NCBI GenBank assembly: GCA_037042915.1
Contig: CM073198.1
Span: forward strand, 930,001-994,000
Origin: Auricularia sp. M13
Taxonomy: Eukaryota > Basidiomycota > Agaricomycetes > Auriculariales > Auriculariaceae
Direction: 5' to 3'
DNA: 64,000 bases
The notes below the pieces were generated by a model, which made no database searches, had not been told where the DNA came from, and saw only the letters and a program-made list of their open reading frames with translations. Position numbers and translations under genes: made by a program. Shown here piece by piece: positions 55,127-64,000 of the stretch (positions within the stretch are counted from its first letter, which is position 1; the number at the start of each line of letters is the position of its first letter).

Positions 55127-55990
55127 GCTGCCGCATGCAGAGTTTGTATGATACTCTTGTCTTCTTTCTGTCCGCGCGTTGTACTTTCTGAAATCAAAAG
55201 CGGCTCTACGCCGAATCCCCGTCATACTTGAGCTCAGGGATGGCGAGTCTGATTTCGTTCCAGCCGCTCGTACAATCGCGTTGTATACAGAGTTTCTTCA
55301 TGCGACCCGTATGCTGTATCTCCCCTTCAGTGCACTGAATAAGGCGATGGGACTGCTGTATCCCATGCTTCGAACCTGCCGTGCGGACCGTGGCACATAC
55401 TTCGTCGACACCATACACATAGCAAAACTACAGCACTCGACGTACTCCAAACACTACAGCAGCTCGAAACCATTCCAAAGCTCAAGCGGTATACTCTATC
55501 TAACCTGCGGCATCAGCCGCATCCGAGTCTGCTTGCTGGAACGGCTGCCGAGCCCAATCGTCCACTCCATCCTCTTGCCGCGCGTCGGCAACGGCGGCAT
55601 GACCTTGAATGCGCGGGCGACAGCCTTAAACGTTGACAGCGCGAGATGCGGGCCAGCGCCAGAGCGCGAGCGCGTCGACCGTACGTTCCACTCCCATCGG
55701 CGGCCAACGCTACTGAGACGAGACGGGCCAGTGTTCACTGCGCCTGTGAAAGTACTTGGCGCCGTCGAAATCGTCGTGTGGAGGGAGCGGGCGCCGGCCC
55801 TCCGCCAGGCCGGCAATAACTGTGCTGCACTGGTAGCGCGTCGAGGAGGCCGCCCCGCACATCCAGGTCGGTGTAGTCGAGGACCCAAACGCTGGGTAGC
55901 TTGCGATGGCTGCGGTGTGATGCGGCGCTCATATGGGGTCCGTCAGAGCTCATATGAAGACTTTCTATGCAGTAGTGCTGTGTGCTTACT
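55127..55990. other. Long open frame of doubtful meaning
   Basis: The plus-strand frame 55179-56042 is open for 287 codons but has an Arg/Cys-rich, unconvincing composition. In another frame, LDVLQTLQQLETIPKLKRYT (near 55438) looks like a leucine-rich repeat, so this is more likely a decayed F-box gene. I do not call a gene. Confidence 0.3.
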
Positions 55991-55994
55991 TGTA

Positions 55995-56260
55995 TTACGT
56001 AGACGCTGCGCTTCAGCGTGCCACATTGAAGCGCGACAATGACCCCATTGTGGGACGGCCACAAATACAATATTAACTAAACATCAGCCATAGGCCGCCA
56101 ACACCAGCTGCCTCTAAAGAAAATAAAAACTAGCTGCCATCGGCATGCCGTTGGAAACGGCGGCGGGCATTGTCATGCTTTTGGCCGTTCAGACAAAAGA
56201 GGTTGGACGGGATTATAATTTCAAACGCCGCTAGATCCGTGTTCAACCTCGTCCGCTCCC
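55995..56260 (+). repeat. Inverted dispersed repeat, left arm
   Basis: Shares, in order, GCTGCGCTTCAGCG, TTGAAGCGCGACAAT, CATTGTGGGAC, ACATCAGCC, GACAAAAGAGGTTG, ATTATAA and CAAACGCCGCTAGATCCGTG with the minus strand of 58990-59255. Internal spacing differs by indels. Together the arms bracket the membrane-protein gene and the F-box pseudogene. Confidence 0.75.
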
Positions 56261-56504
56261 ACGCCGCTCGCGGCTATGGCAGTCCCAACAGCTCGATCCG
56301 ATTCATCTACCCACTTTGCCTGTGGCATGGAGTTGCTTCTGAAATGCGAACTTGCCCGGAAAATATACGGGATGCGGGAACAATTACCGAGCGTGGTGCG
56401 TGGTTGTTTATTGTTGTCCCATTGTCCGTCAGCGCGGGGCTTCAAATCCCTCGCGCATCTTGCTCCCGCTTCTCATCCATCCACCGTATCCGTGCGCGTC
56501 TAAC

Positions 56505-58009
56505 ATGCCTACCAGCCTCAGTTCTGCACATCAGCTCCCGCGCTGCGACTCCTACGCCGATCCGAACGCCCCCCACGAATACTACTATCGCTACTTCTAT
56601 CCGCCGGCATCGAACGCGATTGCAAGTCCGCGCTCGGTGGTTGACGCGCTGCTCGACTGGATCCTGTCCCGTTCGCCCGACGCGTATACTGCTCCGACTG
56701 CCGCTGAAGCCGATTGCATCGTCGTCCGGCCTCGACGCACGACTGCAACGCAATCGCTGCTCTCTAGGCGCCTGAACTACTGCATACTCGCGTTCTTCGT
56801 CTCCCTCGTGCTCTCCACGCTCTACTTTCGGTCTATTGCCAAGCGTCGTGCCCCCCGCCGCCGGCGATCGACTGGACGCACGGCACAACAGCCCGCTTCG
56901 CCGCTATACGCGATATGGACCGCTGTATACTCAGCACTGATGTCCATCTGGGTGCGCATTCTTTCCAGCCCACCCGCCCATCACTCACTGACCAGCAATA
57001 GACGTTTCTACTACACGGCGCACAGCCAACCCCAACACCACGCACAATCGAGGTGTCCATTGACCAGGACACCTGGCTGCGGCGCTTCACCAGCGTTTCT
57101 TCCCGCTCCAGCGCATCCGCCAAGACCGCGGCTAGCGTCCGTCTGCCGCCCGACTGGCACGACTGGTTCAAGCGCTCGCCGCCGCGCCCGCTCAGTCCGT
57201 GCACCACGCCTCTGAGTCTGTCCCGCACCACGCAGCCCAGTCCTTCTCGTCCTACCACGCCGAGTCCGCTGCGCCCTCCTCCGCCGAGTCCACTGCGCCC
57301 TTCACCATCTGGTTCGTCGCGCCCAACGCCTACGCCTCTTAGCCCGTCAAAGACGCAACGTCGCGCAGCGTTGCGGCCCAAGGCCAATCGCGATCGGTCC
57401 AACTCGTCCAGCGGAGCAAGCAGTGACGAGGCGCGGCTCCGGCTCAAGCTGCGCCCTGTTGCGCGTCGCCCGTCTGCACTCGAGGAGGATGCGCTGGCTT
57501 CGTCGACGGGTTTCGTCATGGTTCCTGTGAGCTCATTTATTTGGCGTTCTTCAGCATCTACTGACATCTTGCAGTCGGTCACCGAATCCGTGTCACTCGA
57601 CGAGCTGTCTTCCTCGGCTTTGCAACCCGAGCTTGCGCCGCGCGCGGTGGATCAGGTGAGCAACGCATTGCTCGGCTTAGCTCTGCTACCAATTCTGATT
57701 CGTCCTCCTCAGTGCTCGACGCCATCAGAGGATGAATTCGACTACGAGCTCTTCAAAGCAGCGTGCATCCCGCTTCCCGACATTGCTGAAGACCTGCTCC
57801 CGCACATCGCGGAAGACCAGCTCGCGCTCCCAGTACCGCTCGAAAACGCCGTCGACCTGCCGCTTCAAGATGCCGACGATGCCAGCGAGCCCGAGCCCGA
57901 CGCCGACGCCCCGGGCGCGCAGAAGAAGAAAACACGGCGCAGCGGGCGCAAGTGGAAGCGGCGCCGGGCGAACGCTGCCGCCGCCGCCGCTGCTGCTGCT
58001 CTCGACTGA
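56505..58009 (+). CDS. Unrecognised membrane protein, four exons
   Basis: Exons: 56505-56951, 57002-57526, 57575-57655 and 57713-58009; 449 residues. Intron 1 (50 bp, GTGCGC donor, CTGAC branch, AATAG acceptor) is needed to avoid a stop. Introns 2 (48 bp) and 3 (57 bp) have good GTGAGC/CAG signals but contain no stop and are multiples of three, so retention is possible. A tyrosine-rich N-terminus (HEYYYRYFYPP) precedes a transmembrane helix near residues 88-107 (ILAFFVSLVLSTLYF) followed by RRAPRRRR, implying a positive cytosolic side. A second hydrophobic stretch is near 140. Then come a Ser/Pro-rich region and an acidic segment, with a very basic end (KKKTRRSGRKWKRRR) and an Ala run. I do not recognise the family. 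The gene lies between inverted repeats. Confidence 0.7.
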
Positions 58010-58229
58010 GTAGCTGCGGTCCCATCTGAGTGAGTAGCAGTGGCCGCGCTGGAGTGGTACCGTTATTCGAGAGCGCGGATACCGCGCGTGCTGTATATCC
58101 ACTACGGTAAAGTACCTGTTTCTCTGTTTCTCTCTGACGTTTTTATAGCTACAGTAGGTTGCTCGTTGCTTGTACTTAGTTGCTTAACGACACGGACACT
58201 ATTCTTCCCTGCAACCAGTATCTCGCATT

Positions 58230-58844
58230 TCACTGCGAGGGAGAGTCGAGTTGATCACATGGCACGGCAACGACGTTGGCAAAAGATGTAACCACGACTC
58301 CGCACAGGTAGCGAAGCGTCTGTGCGCGCGGATACAGCCAGTCAGACAGGCCCGTTCCGTGCGCGGCGCTGGCGCACTCAAGCGCCACGCTGAGCGGCTG
58401 CAGCACATCTACGCCAATGCCGGGAAGACAGGTGTTGCGCAGGCACGGGAGCTCAGCGATAGCTAGCATAAGTCTGGGCACATCTTCATCGCCGATATTT
58501 GCGATGTGCTCCAGAGCGACGGTTTCGGCGCTTTTGGTGCGGCGCAAAATGTCGATGAGCAGGCTGGCGAATTGTAGGTCCTCGGGATCAACGTTTGATC
58601 GCAAGATGATCTCATACGTAGGAATCAGTTCATTGAGTTAAACCAAGTGCGCGACCAGGACGCCGTTGAGCTCTAACGCGTCGTGAAACGCCTCTAGTGC
58701 GGAGAAACGGCGGATATGGACGCGTCTGTACAGTCGGGGCCCGGCAACCAGACGCATGCAGCGGGATATACGGTAGAGGACGAGTAGAGTCGGTGTATGC
58801 GCATGGCTGAGCACCTCGTATAGAATGTCGTCGTTGAGAATCAT
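58230..58844 (-). pseudogene. Small F-box gene with one in-frame stop
   Basis: From the ATG at 58844 the frame starts directly with an F-box: NDDILYEVLSHAHTPTLLVL, then SRCMRLVAGPRLYRRV. It is followed by a short leucine-rich part (AHTP.., VPRLMLAIAELPCLRN, LQPLSVALECA). A single TAA at 58638-58640 interrupts an otherwise continuous frame of 205 codons that ends at 58230. No splice signals around the stop would remove it. Either the copy is recently dead, or only the 68-residue F-box part is made. It is about half the length of other F-box genes in the window. Confidence 0.65.
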
Positions 58845-58989
58845 CGAAGCGAGAAAAGCAGATTAAGCTTTCGGGACGCCTAGGTAAGTAGGCAGCGCGC
58901 GCGCAGTTCGAGACATCCTGTGATCGTGCAAGCATGTCCCAATCGAATTGCATCCAAGATCAGAGCGTAAGCTTGAACATCGTCAACCA

Positions 58990-59255
58990 GTCCAGCGAAC
59001 TTGAACACGGATCTAGCGGCGTTTGAACTTATAATTCCGTTCAACCTCTTTTGTTCGGACGGCCATGACCACGACAATGCGCGCCGAAAACTTGCCCAGA
59101 ACAGTATCTTCTGCCGCAGACCCATAGCAATACTTGCTGTCTACTTCGTGGTCGGCGCCGGCCACGGCTGATGTTACTTTTTTATTGTGGTTGTCCCACA
59201 ATGAGGCTATTGTCGCGCTTCAGTGTGGTCCGCTGAAGCGCAGCTTCACATATAA
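58990..59255 (-). repeat. Inverted dispersed repeat, right arm
   Basis: Counterpart of 55995-56260. The most conserved core is the stretch with CAAACGCCGCTAGATCCGTG. It ends close to the TATA region of MYND gene 4. Confidence 0.75.
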
Positions 59256-59256
59256 G
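59251..59256 (+). promoter_or_regulatory. TATA-like box of MYND gene 4
   Basis: TATAAG, about 57 bp before the ATG at 59313. It adjoins or overlaps the edge of the inverted repeat, so the repeat may have supplied promoter sequence. Confidence 0.45.
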
Positions 59257-59312
59257 TTGGTACGCAGCGCTTTTGCATAGCAACTCCAGATACAAACTCA
59301 TACAGACCTAAG

Positions 59313-60731
59313 ATGAGCGTTGCATCGCAGCGCGCCCAGCATGCTCATTGCCCCAGCGGATGCGGAAGTGTCTTCCTCGGTAAGCTACAATACAAAGTGT
59401 TCATACTGCACGACTGACGCCAAATAGAGTACACGGGCAAGGACATCCTGCTGCACGTCGACGCATTCATCGCCTCGGTCGCGAACTGGCCCAACCCGAC
59501 CTGCTGCCCTCGCTGCTTTCTGATTCTAGTCTACGAGCTCAGCGGAAGCTGCTCGCCCGAATGCCGCATGCTCAACATCCTGAAAACCCAGCGCCACGAA
59601 TTCTGGATGTCATGTCTGCACCTGATCGTGCAGCTCACGGAAGTGCACATCCCCTCATTCCGACAACGACTCATAGCGAATCAGTGCCAATGTCCTCGCC
59701 GCACGCTGCACGAGCACGCTGATATGGGCGTTGATACAGATATGGGCGTCTTCGACGGCTTCCTCGACGCGCTGTCCAGCGCGCTCATCTGCGGGCTGAC
59801 GGAGGGCAAACGCCCGCTCCAGCCGCGCGACGACTCCGACGGCGCCAAGTACTTCCATAAACGCGGCGGGCACTGGCCCGTCAACCCGCAGCAGCTCTTC
59901 CCATCAGGCGTTGAGCGCACGGTCGACGCCCTAGTGCACTGGTGCTGCGCGCCCGTGACGTCTGCGCACCTCGCGCTGCTGTCGACGTTCCTCACTGTGG
60001 CCCGTGCGTTGGTCATACCGCGGCTGCTGGGGTCGCCCACGCGCGATCGGCTAGCGTGGGCCCTCGTGCACGTCCTCACCCCGCCCAACATCGCAGTATT
60101 CTGGCCCTCGTCACCACCACCATTCTCTCCACCACCCAGCGCCGCACTCCGAGGAAACGCGCATATGGTGCGCGCAGCCCTGCACTTCCTCACGCTCCTC
60201 CGCGACGACTTCAACGCGCGCGCCGACGAGGTGACGCGCTTCCTCGCCGGGTTCGAACCCCAATTCCTCGTCGCGCTGCAGGGTGCAGACGAGCCCATCG
60301 CGCAGGACTACATCAGCCTGCTTCAGGGCGGAGGGAGCGGGGAGGGGGAGGCGGATGTGGTGCTGACGATCCACGAATACCTCCTGCGGCGCAAAGCCAG
60401 CCGTCTCTGCGCCAACGCAACCTGCGGCGCGTCGGAGCTCAACGCACTTTCTGGCACTCCCAGGTTGTTCCAGCAATGCGGCAACTGCAAGCTCGCGCGG
60501 TACTGCTCGCGCGCGTGCCAGCAGCGCGACTGGCGCCTTGCGCACCGCACCGTGTGTCCCATCCTGTGCCGGCTCCTGCGCGTGGCGGATCCGTTCCTCG
60601 AGGCGGCGGATTTTCGGAGGGCGTTTGAGGGGTGTGCGTTGGATGCGCGGGATGTGGATGTTTTGAGGCGGTGTGCGTTGGCGAGCGGGTTGATGCCGCA
60701 GGTGAGGTACGGGAATGGGGGTGGGGTGTGA
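59313..60731 (+). CDS. MYND zinc-finger protein 4
   Basis: Exons 59313-59379 and 59428-60731, 456 residues. The 48-bp intron (GTAAGC donor, CTGACGCC branch, AATAG acceptor) is phase 1 at the family position. Exon 1 ends HCPSGCGSVFLE. Exon 2 starts YTGKDILLHVDAFI and has PTCCPRCFLILVYEL, GKRPL, GHWPVNPQQLFPSG, CCAPVTSAHL and LGSPTRDRLAWALV. The MYND finger: CANATC, then QCGNCKLARYCSRACQQRDW, then HRTVC. The C-terminus is short and Gly-rich. Same family as the genes at 33217 and 45959, opposite orientation. Function unknown beyond the expected protein-binding role of the finger. Confidence 0.9.
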
Positions 60732-61010
60732 GGGCGGTGCGACGCTTTCGCGGGGACTGCTTGTTATGTCTGTGTTGAGTCTATGTGTAGATTCCTCACA
60801 TGTGTACATCTGCACCTCGTTTTCTACATATGTACAACATGACCGTGATATTGTCCTCGATGTACGCACTCCTTCTGACTGTGTTCTTTGCGACTCAACG
60901 CGGCAAACATCAAGCAACGGTATTGGTGGTACGCAGCCAATCACACCATTGAAAGGCGATGCTGAGGCATGGAGCACGTTCTAGCCCAGATTTGCGATGT
61001 CCATCGACAG
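60732..61010. other. Intergenic
   Basis: Nothing recognised between MYND gene 4 and the retroelement. Confidence 0.4.
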
Positions 61011-61019
61011 CCACCGTTT

Positions 61020-64000
61020 TGTGAGGCAAAAAATAGAGGTCTTTAGATCCGCTACCTGGCGGATATCCGCAAGGAGTGGCACCGCTTGCATGAGCAGAAC
61101 AAACCGGTTTTCAACATCGGCGTCATTGTTGAAGAGCGCATGCGCAACGCCGATTGGGCTATTGTCCGCAAACACATGGTGTCTGAGACCGCCGCGGCCA
61201 GCAGAGTGAGTGGTCCATCCGACTTAATCTACTCCCTATGGCTGACGGCTTGGATTTCCCCTCACCCTTCTCCCATGCTCTTTGTTGTTATGGTGATGCT
61301 CGCACTCAATGTGCGCTCGCATTCAATGTGCGTTCACACTCAACGTGTGCACGGGCTTGTTTTCCCGCCGCACCGCATGTGCGATTGCTGTTTGCACCCG
61401 CGACACCTTCGCGATGATTTTTTGCTCCGCTCGGGACACCTTCACGTTGCCCTCCGCCCGCTTTGCCCATGTGCCGTTCAGACCGGCCAGCAACCATCCC
61501 CACCCGTCGAGCGCCGCTCAGAGCACCGCGGCTACCGCTCCAGGTCCCGCTCGGCTTCACCAGAGCGCCGGCGAGCGGGCTCATCATCCCGCGCGTCACG
61601 CGGGACCAGATACGACGCACGCGATGATTGCCGGTCGTTGGGCCAGTATTTTCGCGACGACGCTCGCTCATCCAGCCGTGGGGCCTGCGTCGTCTGCCTC
61701 GGCCGTCACCAGCACGACGTCCGTCGCTGCAACGGCCCGACCTTCCACGGCAGCGCCCAGCCCACGTTCTGCTTTCGCACGGGCGCGCGGTTCGATCAGC
61801 TGCTCGCCCGCATCACGGGCGACCTCATCTGCCTCCACTTCAACCTCGAGCGCGGTTGCCAAGACCGTTCCGGGAGCGGCACTCGTCCTCACGGGGCTCA
61901 CAAGTGCTCCGGTTGCGGCAAGGCCGATCACGGCGCTCAGCGCTGCGCTCTCGCGTCGTCAGCGTGAACCGTGCACACCCCTTGTCGCAGACGAGTGGGA
62001 TTCTCTGCTGCACTCGTCTGGACTCATTCAGACGTATCGATTTATTCCTTCAGGCATCCGCTTTGGTTTCTCTCTGGGCATTTCTCCCATTCATCGTACC
62101 TTCACACCACCTAATAGTGCAACTATTGCTGCTCATGCTGCACACTTTGAGGCCATTGTTGCCAAGGAGTTTGAGCGTGGCCGCTACCTCGGCCCATACA
62201 CGATGGCCGAGGTCGAAGCTCTCATTGGCCCATTTCAATCGTCCCCTCTCTCACTTGTACCAAAACCTCATAAGCCTGAGGCACTCAGGCTCGTTCAGAA
62301 TCTATCCTTCCCCTACTCCCCTCAGGATGGTATCTCCTCAATCAACTCCTCCATTGACTCAACTCTTTTTCCTTGTACTTGGGGCTCTTTCTCTGTCATC
62401 TCACTCATCATCTCCATGCTCCCGCCGGGCTCACAGGCAGCCTGCCGCGATATTAGCGACGCGTTCCGCACCATTCCCCTGCACCCTTCACAGTGGAATG
62501 GGTGTGTGTTGCGCCTGTCCAACGAGCAGGATCTTTATGCCGTGGACACTTGCGCAATGTTTGGCTCGAGTTCATGCCCAGGAGTACACGGCCATGTTGC
62601 AGACGCTGGAGCGGATCTCATGCGCTGGACTGGTATCGGCCCGCTTGCAAAATGGGTCGATGACCACTGCTTCTTCCGTATCCTCCGCATACACCTGGAC
62701 GAGTTCAATGCTCGGCGCCGCTCAGCGCGTGCGCGGATTTCTGGCCAACAGCACGTGCGAGGCCGCATCTGGTTCGCAGGAGGTACACTCCCTGACGATA
62801 CGGTGGAAGAGTTTGTCGAGGATTTTACCTTTCCCATCGTTGATCTCTCGTCTGCCTCGCCGCGTTCGGAGGAGGACGCTCGCTACACGTACTGTTTTTC
62901 AGACATCGACGCCTTCTCACAGCGCGTGGGGTATGTCTGGAATGCAGAGAAGGACCTCCCTTTCGCTGCCTCAACAGTCTATGCGGGTTTCGAATGGGAT
63001 CTCGACGCCCGCAGGGTTGCACTCCCGACCGCAAAACGCGAGAAGTATCTTTCGGCTCTCGCCCAATTCTGCTGTTCGCGGCGTCATGTCCTCAGCGAGG
63101 TTGAGAAGCTCTATGGGAAGCTGCTGCACGCCTGCTCAGTCATCCCTGTGGGACGCGCTTACCTCACACACTTGGAGGGCTTCCTTTCCCTCGCACACCA
63201 TAGTCCTCATGTACCACGCACGCCGCACCGCGACACACCCGAGGACCTCGAGTGGTGGAGACGACGCTTGTCAGACCCCGCAAAGTGCCAACGATCCATC
63301 CCTGTGCCCGTCGCTGTCCGCGACCTCAATGCTTTCTCAGATGCCAGCTCTGGCTTTGGTGTCGCCATCGTCATCGGCGGCTACTGGCGGGCATGGCGCC
63401 TCGTTGGTGCCTGGAAGACCCAGGGTCGAGACATTCAATGGGCAGAGGCTGTTGGCTTCGAGCTCCTCATCCGCGCTGTCACGGCTGCTTGTCCCGAGCG
63501 CTGCAGTTTCAAAGCCTTCGGCGATAATCAAGCAGTCGTTGAGGGATGGCACAAGTTCTCAAGCCACAACACTGCCGTCAATCGCGTGTTCCGCCGACTA
63601 CATGAACATCTTGATGAGACACAGTTCTCAGTCTATTCGAGGTCAGTATGCGCTGCGCTCGGCACGTGTTGCTTACCTTGCTTTCCTTAGATACGTCGAA
63701 GGTGTCTCAAATCCAGCTGACGCCCCGTCCCGTGGCCGATACCCACCGCGCTCCCGCCTACTCCCTCCCATTGAACTCCCCGCCGACCTCAGACCCTTCC
63801 TCGCGGACACAGACACCACGGACTGCTGCACTGTTCCCAGTGGTGCAGATGGGCGCAAGTCATTTGACCCTGTCGAGCTCAAACGGCGCGCCGAGTTCAA
63901 CATCGCGCCTGAACGCACCGCTGACGCCTGGCTCAATGATGAGCGCTTCTGGCAGCCATTCCACCCTGCGGACGGCTGAGATACCGGTACGATTTGCACC
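61020..64000 (+). mobile_element. DIRS/Ngaro-like retroelement (fossil), runs off the window
   Basis: Parts in order are a Gag-like region with Arg/Ser-rich text, a zinc-knuckle cluster (about 61690-61960; CVVCLGRHQHDVRRC and CSGCGKADHGAQRC), a reverse transcriptase (about 62000-62900; RDISDAFRTIPLHPSQW and KWVDDH) and an RNase H-like part (about 63300-63620; FSDASSGFG). From recall, this order and these motifs match a retroelement common in mushroom genomes that I place with the tyrosine-recombinase (DIRS/Ngaro) group. The recombinase itself would lie beyond the window. The left limit is uncertain and no terminal repeats are seen. The coding part looks well preserved, with perhaps one or two breaks, and hence young. 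Confidence 0.65.

Noticed and set aside
55179-56042. 287-codon plus-strand open frame
   Set aside because: Composition is poor and changes along its length. A leucine-rich motif in a different frame suggests a decayed F-box gene, and its end overlaps the inverted repeat.
1-64000. tRNA, rRNA and CRISPR arrays
   Set aside because: I looked for cloverleaf-type B-box words and regular direct repeats with unique spacers and found nothing convincing by eye.

Overview
This window reads as nuclear DNA of a mushroom-forming basidiomycete (Agaricomycetes). The evidence is short introns of about 48-60 bp with GTRNGY-type donors and CTRAY branch sites, large F-box and MYND zinc-finger families, a secreted protein with a fungal cellulose-binding module (CBM1), a Plavaka-type transposase fragment, and a zinc-knuckle/RT/RNase H retroelement of a type common in mushroom genomes. 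The telomere-type repeat is CCCTAA/TTAGGG. I cannot name the species.

Layout. Bases 1-2034 are GC-rich with no recognisable gene, followed by a 100-base assembly gap (2035-2134). Bases 2135-6592 are a lower-GC block of satellites: two 28-bp arrays at its ends, a 74-77 bp minisatellite, and a short telomere-type tract that directly abuts a Plavaka transposase C-terminal fragment. Bases 7337-7795 hold further minisatellites. From about 8 to 14.7 kb the sequence is gene-poor, with one near-perfect 0.6-kb tandem duplication and older degenerate duplications. The left part may therefore be a former chromosome end, or an assembly join.

From 14.7 kb onward, intact host genes alternate with decayed repeats. 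There are six F-box genes (14.7, 23.8, 27.1, 30.3, 44-45.8 and 50.9 kb), an F-box pseudogene (58.2 kb) and smaller F-box debris (25.5 and 37.7 kb). Three of the F-box genes (27.1, 30.3 and 45 kb) are close paralogues with the same short first exon, the same intron position and an unusual CCGAG 3' splice site. Two of them form a head-to-head inverted duplication. Four MYND-finger genes lie at 33.2, 38.1, 46 and 59.3 kb, and three of these share a phase-1 first intron. Single-copy-looking genes are a CBM1 secreted protein with a 15-nt micro-exon (35.5 kb), a FAXC/GST-like protein (42.3 kb), a SIKE/FGFR1OP2-like coiled-coil protein (53.7 kb) and an unrecognised membrane protein (56.5 kb).

Mobile DNA includes two hAT-type MITEs with perfect 8-bp target duplications (19.1 and 36.8 kb), a decayed LINE fragment with RT and RNase H (19.7-21.2 kb), the Plavaka fragment, and a DIRS/Ngaro-like retroelement running off the right edge. 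There is no operon logic. The genes are separately transcribed, and the pattern is a fast-evolving, probably subtelomeric region where F-box and MYND families duplicate and decay. The most interesting single locus is the F-box gene at 44-45.8 kb, where a 240-bp insertion flanked by 7-bp direct repeats looks like a possible intron gain.
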